Shown: positions 11,101 through 23,507, counted from the stretch's first letter. The stretch: 64,000 nucleotides of DNA from Coturnix japonica (GCF_001577835.2 NC_029530.1:11457436-11521435); one strand, 5' to 3'. The notes: generated by a model not told the origin, from the letters alone. Made by a program: numbers and translations.

Positions 11101-12399
11101 TTTTTAATTTTTTTAAAGCACAATGTCTAAAAGATGTTCATTAATGTCAGTAAAAGTTAAAAAAAAGAGTTGAAGACAAAGATATAAATAAATGAGAATG
11201 TGTTAAACCATCTTACCAAAGTGTTGAAATACACATGGGTCCTGTTCAATTTTAAGTTGATACCTCCCAACTACCTGGCTGATCTATCCCAGGGAGATTA
11301 CTGGAATTTGCTCCATTCCTCAAAAGTCTGATGGACTCTGTTGCCAATTCCTTCACTGTGATTCTATCCCTTCCTATCTGTGTCTAACTCATTTCTTGTA
11401 CATATATTCCCTGTGAAATATAAAGCTCAATAGAAGCAGCTTAGACATGGCATGCAGTTGATCACTGTGTTTTACTCTTCATTTAATTGCATCACCTTTC
11501 CTTCCTTTTACTAGCCAAAAATAAAGAGAAATATTTCCTTTTCTGTGTGCAGCTCTGTGGAAAGCCAGTGGGATTTGGTACAAAGGGGGTTTAACACTGA
11601 GCGGGTGGCTGCAGAGGAGAAGAGTGATGTGAGGAAAAGTGATGCAAGTCCCATGGGGCCAATGTGAGTGGAAATGGGGTGGGGAGGCTGAGGAGGACAT
11701 TTGACCACACAGTAACAGTGTAGAATTCACTGGGGACTTCCTGGATAGATGTCAGTTGGACAGTGCTGCTTTAATGACTTGTTTAAACCCAACTATAAAT
11801 AAATAGACAATAAATGTCTACTGGATTCTTCCTCTTTAAGTTCTCTCCAGATACCTCTCCATTTTGCTGAACAAGTTCTGAAAACATGAAGAGGATGACA
11901 GGAAGGCACAAGGCACAGGAGGGCTCTTTAGGTGGTAAGGGGCCCCAAGTGACATTTGCTGCTGAGTCTATCAACCTCCAGTGCAGAGAGAAGTTTGCAC
12001 AGAGTGCTCATCAAGACAAAGTCAGAAGTAACAGTGAAGTTTCTTGGAGTATTAATGGGCCCACTGAGGGACATTACAGGCAAGATTCCCAAGGGACTTG
12101 TTAGAGAAGATAATTGGAAGACAAGATTACAGGCAAGAAAGGCACTGGCATGGTGGCTCTAATGCTAAGAAACCCCTCCTTTGCCTTACGAAATAGACAG
12201 GCCAAGCCCTGATCCCCATACCCTTGTCATGGAGATCTGGTCTCTCATGTTGGCTCAGGACCCTTCCTGGGGCAGTGGGATGGAGGTCTGTATGATGTTA
12301 AATTAGTGACATGAGGACAGAAGATCCCAGGCTCTGTATGGGGTGCAAAGATGCTGTGAAGTTCATGTCCCATGCGTGCCCTGTGTGTCATTGCAGGAT
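11101..12399. other. Unassigned interval with a diverged direct repeat
   Basis: 11115-11385 is a diverged copy of sequence on the left side of the polypyrimidine tract (9283-9420 and 10610-10740). From 11400 to 12399 I recognise nothing. Short frames show no conserved motif. Confidence 0.45.
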
Positions 12400-12905
12400 G
12401 TGGGATGTGAGAAGGGCCCAGTCTGAGCAAGCAGTCAATCCCAATGAAACTCTGAACTGCATATCTCTCAGTTCCAGTGCCCTCCTGTGCACACCCTCCC
12501 ATAGTTTGATGTTCTTTATATTCTGTGGTACCCAGAAGTGCACCCAATGCTCCAGGTGATGCTTCAGCAATGCAGAGCAGACAGGGATGATCCTTTCCCT
12601 CACCCAGCTGGCAATAAGTTGCTTCATGCACTCCAGGGGACTGTTGGCTTTCCTGGCTGCCTTGGCACACTGCTGACTCACATTCAATTTGACTCTGAGC
12701 AGGACCCCCAATCCTTTTCAGTCAGACCACCCTCCAATGTTCCATATTCAACCAGTGTGTTTGTCCAGGTATGTGCCCCTACCCAGGTGCACAATCAGGC
12801 ACTTGTTTTTGTTATACTTTATGCACTTGATGCTTAGTACCAACTGGTACCCACTTCTCTGACTTGTCCACAACTCTCTGCAAGTCCTCTCCCCCCTCAG
12901 TGGAG
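12400..12905 (-). mobile_element. CR1: Old CR1 LINE fragment
   Basis: The minus-strand translation contains [17 protein letters not shown] and HHLEHWVHFW. These are clear but worn versions of the CR1 ORF2 C-terminal motifs [16 protein letters not shown] and [10 protein letters not shown]. It is more diverged than its neighbours and probably an older subfamily. Confidence 0.75.
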
Positions 12906-12949
12906 GCAACAGCACCTCTCTTCTTCGGGTTCTTTGACCATAGGACAGT

Positions 12950-15900
12950 TTACTCGGCTCCTGACCTGCTGCCTGCCCATGGAACCTCCATATCTCAAAG
13001 GGGGCAACGAATCCTAGCTCGGGAGCTAGTGGGGTTGATCAAAAGTGCTTTAACCTATCTTTGACTGTGGGAGGAAGTGAAACAGGGCTTACAAGAAATG
13101 AGCCTATGGTAACAGAGCTTGAGCTGGGGGTGAGGCAGGTGACTTGGCTGAAGTGCATGTACACCAATGCATGCAGCATGGGCAACAAGCAGGAGGAGCT
13201 GGAAGCGACTGTGTGTCAGGCAAACTATGACCTAGTTGCTATTACTGAAACATGGTGGGACCGCTCCCATGACTGGAGTGCTGTGATGGATGGTTACAAG
13301 CTCTTCAGAAGGGATAGACGAGGAAGGAAGGGTGGTGATGTGGCCCTTTATGTTAAAGACTGTTTTGAAGTTGAAGAGCTTGGGGTTGGGAATGATAAAG
13401 TGGAGTGTCTGTGGTTAAGGATCATGGGAAAGGCCTGCAGGGCCTTGGTGGGGGTCTGTTATAGGCCGCTTAACTAGGATGAAGTGATGGATGAGGCATT
13501 CTACGAGCAGCTTGCAGAAGCAGCTTGTTCACCAGCACTCATTCTCATGAGAGACTTCAACTTCCCTGATATAGGCTGGGGACTTAATATGGAGCAGAGG
13601 AAGCAGTCCAAGAGGTTTCTGGAGTGTGTGGAAGATGCTTCCTCACACAGCTGGTACGTGAGCCTAGTAGGGGTGGTGCCCTGCTAGACCTGCTCTTCAC
13701 TAACAGTGAAGGACTGGTGGGTGATGTGAAGGCAGGGGACTGTCTTGGGCAGAGTGACCACAAAATTCTAGAATTCTCTGTTCTTGGAGATGTCAGAAGG
13801 GTGACTAGTAAAACTGCTCTGTTGAACTTCCAGAGGGCGGACTTTGACCTATTCAGGCCACTTGTTGCAGGGGTTCCTTGGGAGTCCCGCCTTAAGGGTA
13901 AAGGGGTCCAAGAAGCCTGTATGCTCCTCAAGATGGAAATCTTAAAGGTAAAAGAACAGGCTGTCCCTGAATGCTGCAAGGTGAGCCGCAGGGGATGAAG
14001 ACCGATGTGAATGAACTGGAATCTATTATTGAGACTCTAGAAGAAAAAGGGTGTCTATGTCCTCTGGAAGCAGGGACAGGCTACATGGGGAGATTACAAG
14101 GAGGCTGCTAAGGTATGCAGGTATGAAGTTTGGAATGCTAAAGCCCAGCTCAAATTTAGATTGGCCACTTCAGTGAAAGAAAATAATAAATCTTTTTACA
14201 AATGTATAAAGGGTAAGAGGAGAATCAAGGAAAATGTCCTCTCCTTACTTGATGCAGCAGGGAATGTGACCACTGAGAATAAGGGGAAGGCTGAGGTTTT
14301 CAATGCCTTTTTTATATCTACCTTTTACGGGCAGAACAGTTGTCCTCAGGTCACTTTATGCCCTGATCTGAAAGTCTGAGATGGAATGCAGAATACACCC
14401 CCAGTGATTCAGGTGGAGACAGTTAAAGAGCTCTTCCTCCACCTGGACTGTCACAAGTCCATGGGAGCAGACGGGCTCCATCCTCAGTTGCTGAGGGAGC
14501 TGGCAGGGGTGATTGCTGAGCCTCTCTCCACCATCTACCAGTGCTCCTGGTAAACTGGAGAGGTCCCAGAGGATTGGAAGCTTGTTGATGTGATTGCTAT
14601 CTACAAGAAGGGTAGTAAGGAGGATCTGGGAAATTACAGGCCTGTCATGTTGACCAGGGAAAGTTATGGAGCAAATAATCTTGGGTGAGATCACATGGCA
14701 TGTGCGTGGCATCCAGGGGATGAGGCCCAGCCAGCACGGATTCATGAAAGGCAGGTTGTGCTTAACCAACCTAATTTCCTTCTATGATTGGGTGACCAGG
14801 CTGGTAGATGAGGGTAAGGCTGTTGATGCAGTCTACCTAGACTTCAGCAAAGCCTTTGACATTGTCTCTCACAGTATTCTCCTGAGGTAACTGGCTGCAC
14901 GTGGCCTAAACAGGTATACCCTTCTTTGGGTAAGGAATTGGCTGGAGGATCATGCCCAGAGGGTAGTGGTTAATGGAGTTAAGTCCTGCTGGTGACCTGC
15001 TACCAGTGCTGTCCCCCAGGGGTCGGTTCTAGGGCCCTTCATTGATGACCTGGATGAGGGGATTTAGTATATCCACAGTAAGTTTGCAGATGACACCAAG
15101 TTGGGAGGTGGTATCAATCTACCCGAGGCTAGGGAGGTCCTCGAGAGGGATCTGGATAGGCTGAACCTCTGGGCTGAGGTTACTAGGATGAGGTTCAACA
15201 AGGCCAAGTGCCGGGTCATGCACTTTGACCACAATAACCCCATGAAGCGCTATAGGCATGGGGCTGAATGACTGGACGACTGTGAAGAGGAAAGGGACCA
15301 GAGGGTGTTGGTTGATATTTGGCTGAGCTTGAGCCAACAGTGTGCCCAGGTGGCCAAGAAGGCCAACAGCATCCTGGCTTGTATTAGAAACAGTGTAGCC
15401 AGCAGGAGCAGAGATGTAGTCATCCCTCTGAACTCAGCTCTGGTGAGGCCTCATCTTGAGCACTGTGTTCAGTTTTGGGCTTCTCACTACAAGAAAGACA
15501 CTGAGGCCCTGGAATGTGTCCAGAGAAGGGCAACAAAATTTGTGAGGGGTCTGGAACACAGGTCTTATGAGGAGCCGCTCAGGGAGCTGGGATTGTTTAG
15601 CCTGGAGAAGACAAGGCTCAGGGGAGACCTCATTGCACTCTACAGCTTCCTGAAGGAAGGCTGTGATGAGGAGGAGCTTTTCTTGTTATCCCAAGCAACA
15701 AAAAGGACCCGAGGAAATGGCCACAAGTTGTATCAGAAGAGCTTTAGACTGGACATAAGAAGGAACTTCCTCTCTGAGAGAGCGGTCAGGCACTGGAATG
15801 GCTGCCCAGGGAGGTGGTGGAGTCACCATCCCTGGCAGTGTTCAAGAAGCATCTAGATAGGGAGCTAGGAGGTACGGTTTAGTGTTTTTCTGTAGATATG

Positions 15901-15963
15901 GTAAAGGGAGGATGGTTGGAGTAGATGATCTTGTAGGTCCTTTCCAACCTTGTGATTCTATGA
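12950..15963 (+). mobile_element. CR1: CR1 LINE, near full-length ORF2, dead
   Basis: Non-LTR retrotransposon ORF2 in order: an endonuclease start (13140-13700, with NACSMGNKQEELEA and AITETWWD), the linker segment LVREPSRGGALLDLLF, reverse transcriptase (14660-15110, with YLDFSKAFD and the catalytic box FADDTKL), and a C-terminal part to 15860. The 3' end is at ATTCTATGA (15963). Upstream, 12950-13110 resembles the CR1 region before ORF2. It is dead: the ORF is broken into at least seven pieces, for example by a TAG near 13475, a stop near 13685 and a TAA near 14888. Its 3' part also serves as the left edge of the near-identical inverted duplication. Confidence 0.92.
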
Positions 15964-17329
15964 AAGGGCAGCAGCCTTTCCTCATCTTCCTTGGCCATCT
16001 GTCATGAAGAGTCTGTATCTGCTTTGCTACAGTTCAGAGGTGAGAATCAACCCACCATGTCTCTCTGAGCCAAACAGTTCCCTAGGCCTGTAAATGCACA
16101 GTGATTTAGACTTTGCTGAGTGAACGCTTGTGGTCCTCTCATTAATGAAAAGACTCTTCCGAAAGCATCCCATTCCAGGAGCATGATTTGATTTAGCCTG
16201 GCTGGGCCTCAGATCTACACCGTGGTACTGGTGTTCAGAAAGTGGCACACAGGTACAAGACCCACAGTAGGGTTCACAGTTGTACAGTGAGCGCTGGTGC
16301 TACCAGGGGCACGCCTTTCCTGAAGGTCCTCAGCTGCATTTTCCAGCTGGCTGGGGGTGTGCTGGAGACTCCAGGGAACTGCCATTCAAACATGAGCCCA
16401 AAACAAACAAACATCATCAGTGAAAGAATGTACTTGTGTCACAGCTTCAGAATGCCTTAAGCTCTGGAATTTGCTGAATAACGCTGCATTTTCAGGTGCC
16501 CATTACTCAAACATCTGATGTCATTTAGGATGGCCAAGAATACTCCCATGCCCTGTCTGGCCCCCATCTGATGCTCAGGGAGTAGGTGGCTCTCACAGAT
16601 CTTGTCTACTACAGATTGCAGGCACTGTTGCATACATCCATGAGTACCACAGGCACCTTGTGCTCATTGAGTGTCTGTTTTTGAGCAAGTAACTTCCACC
16701 TTAAGAAACACCAAGGATTCAGACCACGGGCTCACGCATTCAGGCAACGCCTTGTGCTCATCTGCTCCAAGCCAAGATTAGTCCCATCTCCCATAGGTCT
16801 GTGCTGAACTGAATCTCAATTCAACCCCAGGCTTTTACATCTGGAGATGAGACACCTGCATTGACTGCCCCAGCTGAATGACAGCCCTGCAAAGGGGAAG
16901 TCAGATTGTCCCTGTCCTGTCTGTGTGTCTTTTTTATTAAGGGCCAGGAGCAGAGCTTTCCAGATAAGGCATTTACATTTCTGCTAGGCAAACACGATCT
17001 GTTAGGACAACCTAATATAGTAAAAGAGTGCATCTCAAAGTTAGAAGTTAGGTACCGGGGCCCATAACCAAGTAGGATGTGAGGTTACGATAAGGGAGAA
17101 GTTTCCTGCACACTAAATGGAAGAAGCCAACCAGAACCAGACTACTTCTATCAAACATGATGAGGTAAAAAGGACAGAGTGAGGAAGACTTTGAGCCTTT
17201 GCAAGGAAGATGTCTGATTTCATCCCCATGACCACTGCAGGAAGAACCCAGCTAGAAACAGCGCATATGCCAGACGGAGGGGTGTTGCTGATGGGGTTCA
17301 CTGTGCGATTGCCATCGAATGGGGAAGCA

Positions 17330-17880
17330 ATACGAACTCAATATGAGTGATAAAGCTTCAACTTTATTGTGACTCTTACACAGCTTATATAGTGCTCCTA
17401 ATACATGTGTCATTTGTTCACTGGTGAGTAGCCTATAGTTACCAGACAGAATAGCCATAAGAAGCTAGGCGGAATAGCCATATGAAGCAATTATCAAGCA
17501 AGACCCATGTGTGGGCTACTGCAGTTAGGACACTCGACGGCTTCCTTAGATTAGCGGATACAAATTCCATTTTTAGTTGTTTACAGCTTGCTTCAAGGAC
17601 ATTGTGTCCTTTGCTTACTGCTTAGTACTTTTCCATGAGTACAAAGTCTGTATTGCGATACAGGCTATGCTCATACACATCTTTGTGGCTGCCATGTTCA
17701 TGCAGCCATTCTGCAACAGAGGGACAGAATGTAAATGAGTTCCTGGAAAATAACTAACATGTAGATGAGTTCCAGGAAATTTGTTGAATATGTATGAGCT
17801 TGGCTTTTAAATATGTAATACTTCTGCTTGCTGGTGTGCAAGATAGGAGTGACCCGTTGTGCACCCAGTGCCAAATACAT
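17330..17880 (-). mobile_element. ERV LTR-like fossil sequence, left-arm copy
   Basis: Minus-strand sequence has a TATATAAG box followed by AATAAAG (near 17365), as in a retroviral U3-R region. Next to it, 17695-17880 resembles a second LTR-like block also seen at 38400-38590, ending CACCCAGTGCC. No internal region is attached. Family and exact ends are unsure; a class II-like solo LTR pair is my best guess. The age exceeds that of the inverted duplication, since both arms carry it. Confidence 0.4.
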
Positions 17881-17883
17881 TCA

Positions 17884-18455
17884 TTATAGAATCACAGAAT
17901 CACAGAATGACTTGCATTGGAAGGGACCTTAAAGATCATCTAGTTCCAACCCCCCTGCCTAGCAGGGCCACCAAACATACACATTTACTAGATCAGGTTG
18001 CCCAGAGCCCTGTCCAAACTGGCCTTGAACACCTCCAAGGACGGGGCATCCACAGCCTCCCTGGGCAGCCTGTTCTGGGGCCTAAACACTCTCCTAGTAA
18101 AGAACTTCCCCCTAACATCCAACCTAAATCTTCCCTCCTTCAACTTGGATTCATTTCCCCTAGTCCTGCTATTGTCAGCCCTTTTGAAGAGTTTACTCCG
18201 CTCTTGGGTGTAGGTTCCCTTCAGGTATTAAAAGGCTGCAATGTGGTCACCCCGCAGCCTTCTTTTCTCCAGGCTGAACAAGCCCAACTCCCTCAGCCTG
18301 TCCTCATAGTGGAGGTGCTCCAGCCCCCTGATCATCTTTGTGGCCCTCCTCTGGACCCTTTCCAAAATCTCTATGTCTTTCTTGTACTGAGGGCTCCACA
18401 CCTGGACACAGTACTCCAGATGGGGCCTCACAAGAGCTCGGGTTATAGAGTTTAA
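17884..18455 (-). mobile_element. CR1: CR1 LINE 3' fragment, left-arm copy
   Basis: The minus strand ends in repeated ATTCTGTG octamers at 17884. ORF2 C-terminal motifs [17 protein letters not shown] and [14 protein letters not shown] are readable up to 18455. The same insertion is present in the right arm at 28896-29475, so it predates the duplication. Confidence 0.93.
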
Positions 18456-18539
18456 TTCTGCAACTAAAAACAGCGCATCTGGAATCAGCCTGTCCAGTGG
18501 TGAATAATTTATCTGACATCCAAGTGCCTTTTTCAAAGA

Positions 18540-19300
18540 TGACCCTGCTGTCTATCAGGAGCTTTCAGCTCTTCAGCCCCTGGGAAATCTCCAGAGGAAG
18601 CAGTGAGGAAGAGAAACTCAAATCCTCTGTTGAGCTGAGTTGGGTCGGGCTCCTGGGATACAGGGAGCTTATTAAACTGGACGGTGCTGCAGAGAGACAG
18701 CTGTGCCTAGGAGCAGCTTTTGTGCACAGCATAGAATGTAGGTGACAGAAGGAGAGGAGAGAAAGGGGAGAGAGCTTCCAGGATGCGTGAGGTGTGAGCA
18801 GGCTGTGAGCTCACTGCAGGAGCATTGCACACAGACCATGACATGGTAAGTCTCACTTTAGGCCAAGCAGATGATATTCATAGATGGTTAACTAAATCTG
18901 GGACATCCCAGAGCAGATCTGGCTGCAGGCTCAGCCTGTTTCTCTACAGTGGAAAAAAACTTCAACTGCAGCTGAGGTCTTCCATGCTGCAGCATCAGTG
19001 CACAGTCCTGAGGGCTGCGTGTACCAGCACGGCTGCAGGCTGTGCAGCCGGGGCTGCAGGCAGGTGCCCAGGTCTGTCCTGCAGAGCAGGGTCCCTGCTG
19101 TGCCCCAGAGGCTGTGTGCCGGGTATGGGTCTCTGCCACCTGCCAGGCTCAGCACTCAGCCTGCCCGGGGAGCTGCCCAGGGTGCTGAGGGGAGACATGT
19201 GGTGTGTGAGGAAGGAGCCCCCCGGCAGGGCTTGTGCTGCCACAGCTGCTGCCTGTTGCATAGGGATCACAGCTCCACTGCACAACTGAATGTTTCTGAG
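18540..19300 (+). repeat. OR-linked upstream module, copy 2
   Basis: A GC-rich segment about 0.6-1.3 kb before the OR2 start, homologous to 6799-7500, 28410-28810 and 36600-36930. It holds about 360 bp (18836-19196) missing from the OR3 copy but present in the OR1 copy, so the OR3 copy suffered the deletion. No coding domain was recognised. Confidence 0.6.
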
Positions 19301-19902
19301 GGCCCTTGGGAAGAAGAGAGCCAGGGTAGAGATTTTCCATTTCTTGTTCTTAGGGAAGGCAAAAAGGATTGGAGGCTGAAACCTAAAAGGGGCAGTCAAA
19401 TTAAAACACAGCTCTGAAATTTCTGATCTTTTCCTCTGTCTATTTCTTGTTCTGTGAGCAGTCACACATTATGTGCTTTCAGATACTCCTCTCTCGTAGG
19501 GTAGTATTAGTTGAAATTATCATCATTTTCTGTTGACCTGAGTAATACAATTATCCTGCAAACAGGCAGGTTTCTCTTAAAGATATTGAAAGTCACAGAG
19601 GTTGGGTCTGGTGGTCTTAATAGCAGTAGAGGTAAAGTTATGAGACATGAAGCTGATGAAAATATTCAGGGAGATGGGATTAGATTGGAAGAGGAGAGGA
19701 AGGTTAAAGCTCCATATGCTTCTTCTGCTTAGGGAATGTTGAACTTCATGAAATTAAATGAAAGTAATGGTGCTAAATGGACATTGTCATAAAAGAATGA
19801 AAACATTTCATAATACAGCGAAGTGTCTAAGAGAATGGTACTGGACTTGTCATTATCTTCTGCATCTGAAACAGGACTCCAAGCCCAGAGAACAGAAGCA
19901 AG

Positions 19903-20841
19903 ATGCCAACAGCAGCTCCATCAGCGAGTTCCTCCTGCTGCCATTGGCAGACACGCGACAGCTGCAGCTCCTGCACTTCTGGCTCTTCCTGGGCATCTCA
20001 TGGCTGCCCTCTCTGGGCAACGGCCTCATCAGCACAGCCGTAGCCTGCGACCCGCCGCCTGCACACCTGCCGCATGTACTTCTTCCTCCTCAACCTGTCC
20101 ATCCTCGATCTTGGCTGCATCTCCACCACTCTCCCCAAAGCCATGGCCAACACCCTCTGGGACATCAGGGCCATCTCCTACGCAGGATGTGCTGCACAGC
20201 TCTTTTTCTTTCTCCTCTTTGCCTCAGCAGAGTATTCCCTTCTCTCTGTCATGTCTTATGACCGCTACGTTGCCATCTGCAAGCCCCTACACTACGGGAC
20301 CTTGATGGACAGCAGAGCTTGTTCCACCATGGCAGCAGCTGCCTGGGGCGCTGGGGTTCTCTATTCCCTGCTGCATACTGCCAGAACATTTTCACTGCCT
20401 CTCTGCCATGGGAATGTTGTCAACCAGTTTTTCTGTGAAGTCCCCCAGATCCGCATGCTCTCCTGCTCAGCCTCATACCTCAGGGAAGTTGTGTTTCTCA
20501 TTTTTAGTCTAAGTTTAGCCTTTGGGTGCTTTGTTTTTATAGTTGTGTTCTATGTGCAGATCTTCCTTGCTGTGCTGAGGATGCCCTCTGAGCAGGGACG
20601 GCACAAAGTCTTCTCCACATGCCTCCCTCACCTGGCTGTGGTCTTCCTCTTTCTTAGCACTGCTTCTTTTGCCCACCTGAAGCCATTCTCCATTTCCTCC
20701 CCACTCCTGGATCTGACAGTGGCACTTCTGTACTCAGTGGTTCCTGCAACACTGAACCCTATTATCTACAGCCTGAGGAACAGGGAGATCAAGCAGGCTC
20801 TCAGGAAGATGTTGCAATACGCACTATTCCAGCTTACATAA
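19903..20841 (+). pseudogene. Olfactory receptor pseudogene OR2, OR14-like, nearly complete
   Basis: A single-exon odorant receptor convergent with OR3. From 20074 to 20841 it is open for 255 codons with MYFFLLNLSILDLGC, MSYDRYVAICKPLHY, PLCHGNVVNQFFCEVPQ, FSTCLPHLAVV and NPIIYSLRNREIKQALRK, which covers TM2 to the C tail. The N terminus is damaged. One C is missing right after the conserved ATG (19903), so NSSSISEFLLLP is not in frame with it. An extra base near 20050 shifts frame between TM1 and TM2, and small compensating indels turn GIYLAALLGN into GISWLPSLGN. Two uncompensated shifts make a working receptor unlikely unless the bases are assembly errors. The downstream AATAAA at about 21042 fits a polyadenylation signal. 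Confidence 0.9.
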
Positions 20842-21308
20842 ATTGCACATCTTCATCACACAATTCACTGTGATGGTTCTTTATGTTTTATTCTTGTTTG
20901 TATTTTTTATTTTGTTTAATACTCTAATCTGCAAATACGTTGCAATTTATTTCACTACTTCTTTCCTACCTGCTTTCCATTTTATTATACCAAGAGCTTG
21001 TGAAAACATGGAACCAGATTGCCTGAATAGGTTAAGAGATAAATAAAAAAGTTTTCAAAATAGACTTTTCTTTATCTCTTCTTTCTTCCTCCCTTGTCTG
21101 GTTCTGGGGGAGCTGCAGCCCATGACAGCAGCACAACAAGCTCTTTTCCATCCTGCCACAGTGCTCTCAAGTCCTCGCATTTGTGCAGGCCTGAAGGTCT
21201 TCTGTGTTTCACAACAGTCCTGTTGTCTCTACAGTAGCACTCCGGGACAGCAGTCAGTAGCCAGCAATATGAACGGTTGTGCCAGAGCTGGTCTCTTTGT
21301 TAGCACTG
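20842..21308. other. 3' flank of OR2, shared with OR3
   Basis: Homologous in reverse complement to about 26440-26898, though clearly diverged. This continues the inner, older part of the inverted duplication. No gene was seen. Confidence 0.6.
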
Positions 21309-22850
21309 TCATGGAGTTATCCAGATCAGGGTATGACAGTGACAGGGTGGGCAGGAGGCCTGTGGGTCCCCTGGCCCCAAACAAATGGGAAGGGAAAAAG
21401 GAACAGGGTAGGGAGACTGGAGCTGGGCTCAAGGACACAAACAATCAGCAAAGACCGAAGAAGAAAAACTTGTTTTACTAACTATGATATGTGGAATACC
21501 AATAGCAAAAAAATTACCAAACCTTGACATTCCACCCCTTATCTACATTGCTACATCATGCTTGAAAGACATACATATATACAAATAAACAATAATTAAA
21601 ATGCATTACACACACAGGTCTATATACATATACATACATGGAATTACTGACTGCACTCCCCCAACTTCAAATTCCCTTGTTACACACATTGAACATCCCC
21701 ATCCTTCTGCATCACCCACCAAGTGCACCCTGGTCCCTGGGCATATACAGTTCCACAGAGAGGTTTGCCCTTTCCACAGGCTAGAAAGACCCAAACAGCT
21801 TTTCCCAACATGTTCTTTACATGCACTGCAGGGACCTTATCTCCCTCTACAGTATGTAGGGAGCTGGACTGTGTAGCACCATCTCTACTGACAGATCCAC
21901 TTGTGTTAACTAGCCATGTTCTTAATTCTTAAATGTTCAGCCTCCCATTGCTTTCAACACAGTTTTTAACAACCCTTTGAAGCATTCAGTCTTACCAGAG
22001 GCTGGTGTATGATAGGGGATATGATAAATCCACTCAATGCCATGGTCTCTGGCCGAGGTATCCACAAGTGAATTTTTGAAATGAGTCCCATTATCAGACT
22101 CATTTCTTTCTGGGGTGCCATGCCACCACAGGATTTGCCTATCCAGACCCAGTACGGTGATGCAGGTGGTAGCATGGGGTACTGTGTATTTTTCAAGCCT
22201 GTGGTTGCATAACACCACAGAGAGATCGTGGCAAAGTGATATAATCAACCTGCCATACCTCCTGATATCTATAATTCTGCCACCTCCCTTCCCCCCAGAG
22301 GCGTTTCATCCTCTTGGCTCATTTAATTACAGCACATGTTTCACAGTCATGAATAACCTGAGCAATAGCGTCCGCAGTTAAATCCACCCCTCGGTCTCTA
22401 GCCCATGTATATGTCTCATCTCTTCCTTGATGGACTGAGGTCTCATGGGCCCAGAGGGCTAGAAATAGCTCTGCCTTGTTCTGCTAGTTCAAGTCTATTT
22501 GAGCCACCTCAGTTCTGGCAGCTCGATCTACCTGATTGTTATTCTGCAGTTCTTCAGTAGCCCGACACTTGGTTACATGGCCATCTACATGATGCACATT
22601 TATAACCATATTTTTTGTTCAGGCAGCAATGTCCTTCCACAGTACAGCAGCCCAAATAGCTTTACCCCTCCACCGCCAGTTGTTTTGTTCCCACTCTTGT
22701 AACCATCCTCAACCTGTAGCTCCCAACACAAATCATTGCACAAGGTACCTCGCGTACGACTTATGTTCCCCACATATGACTTATGGGTCCCTTTGTAGGA
22801 ACTCCCAAGGAGTTCTCCTACCCCAGCTGGCAACCAACCAGATCTATGAG
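21309..22850 (-). mobile_element. ERVL-like fossil: integrase-end pol fragment and 3' LTR
   Basis: The minus strand runs from an integrase-type segment (about 21640-22600, with the core motif HGTPERNESDNGTHF and IPYHTPASGKTE) through a purine tract (AAGGGGTGGAA) into a short LTR (about 21309-21531, TGTCAAGG to CCATGACA). The 5' portion is absent. It is broken and old. A counterpart of the LTR and its outer flank occurs in opposite orientation near 26200-26440. Confidence 0.75.
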
Positions 22851-22909
22851 CTCACCAGTCCAGGGAAAGCGACAACCACTTTGCTTATACTTCACATAGG
22901 ACGTTGTCA

Positions 22910-23155
22910 GGTCCCCTCTTCCTCATTCCCTGTGAGACCCTGCACTAGACAAGATCTTGGATATGGGTTATCATGTCAGAACTTTCCAAGCTTCCTTCAG
23001 GACTGCTTCCATTTTGTACACAGAAGTGGTCTCTGCCTCCAGGATTGTCTGTTGTAGAGGAATCTTGCACAAAGTTCTGGTAAAAGTTACCCATCACCTA
23101 CAGGAGCCATTCTTGGAGCATAGGCTCTTAGGCAGAAAGCTGCCGCTAATGAGAT
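22910..23155. repeat. Interspersed repeat shared with 34390-34640 (inverted)
   Basis: This segment aligns in reverse complement with 34390-34640 at roughly 80-85 percent by eye. It has no coding potential I can defend, and the family was not recognised. Confidence 0.55.
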
Positions 23156-23224
23156 GACTGAAATGAGGAGGTTGGGAGAAGCCTGGAGAACAGAGATGGG
23201 AGACTGAGGGGAGGGAAGATGCGC

Positions 23225-23442
23225 CTATGTGTCGTGCTCATTACCGTCTGCAACAGCAATGGTGACCCACTGTTACCACTGCTGAAATACACCTCCCATT
23301 GCCTCACTCTGCTCACATCCACTGTTTGGTCTCCAGAAATGTTCAGCAAACATTGGTGAATGTCAACGTGTGCCATTTTTTCCACTTGGAGGAATTCAAT
23401 GGCACACCGTTGCTTCATGTGTGCTTCCATGTCAGATGCCAT
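23225..23442 (-). mobile_element. Mariner-like transposase N-terminal (HTH) remnant
   Basis: The minus-strand product begins MASDMEAHMKQRCAIEFLQV and continues with HVDIHQCLLNISGDQTVDVS and VRQWEVYFSSGNSGSP. This matches the helix-turn-helix (HTH_48-type) head of Mos1/mariner-related transposases found as scattered copies in vertebrates. The catalytic DDE/D half is absent and the frame runs into unrelated sequence, so it is a dead DNA transposon fragment. Confidence 0.65.
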
Positions 23443-23507
23443 TCTGTCACGCTACCCCTCTGCTGCCATCTGTCACATGGCAGCAACTCATAATGGGATT
23501 TTGGTTG

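Larger units (their letters stand above)
15690..18836 (+). repeat. Left outer arm of inverted duplication
   Basis: This matches 28519-31665 in reverse complement at what looks like about 98-99 percent, judged by eye. Translated stretches are identical over 60-100 codons, such as the one at 18228-18536 against 28818-29126. Contained in order are a CR1 3' end, unassigned DNA, LTR-like sequence, another CR1 fragment and OR-linked flank. The left edge falls inside a CR1 and the right edge at a 360-bp length difference. Confidence 0.92.

Noticed and set aside
10691-11107. 138-codon F/S/L-rich frame
   Set aside because: Translation of the (TTTTC)n tract.
17859-18455. 198-codon plus-strand frame and its mirror at 28899-29495
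   Set aside because: Antisense shadow of a CR1 ORF2 fragment in each arm of the duplication.
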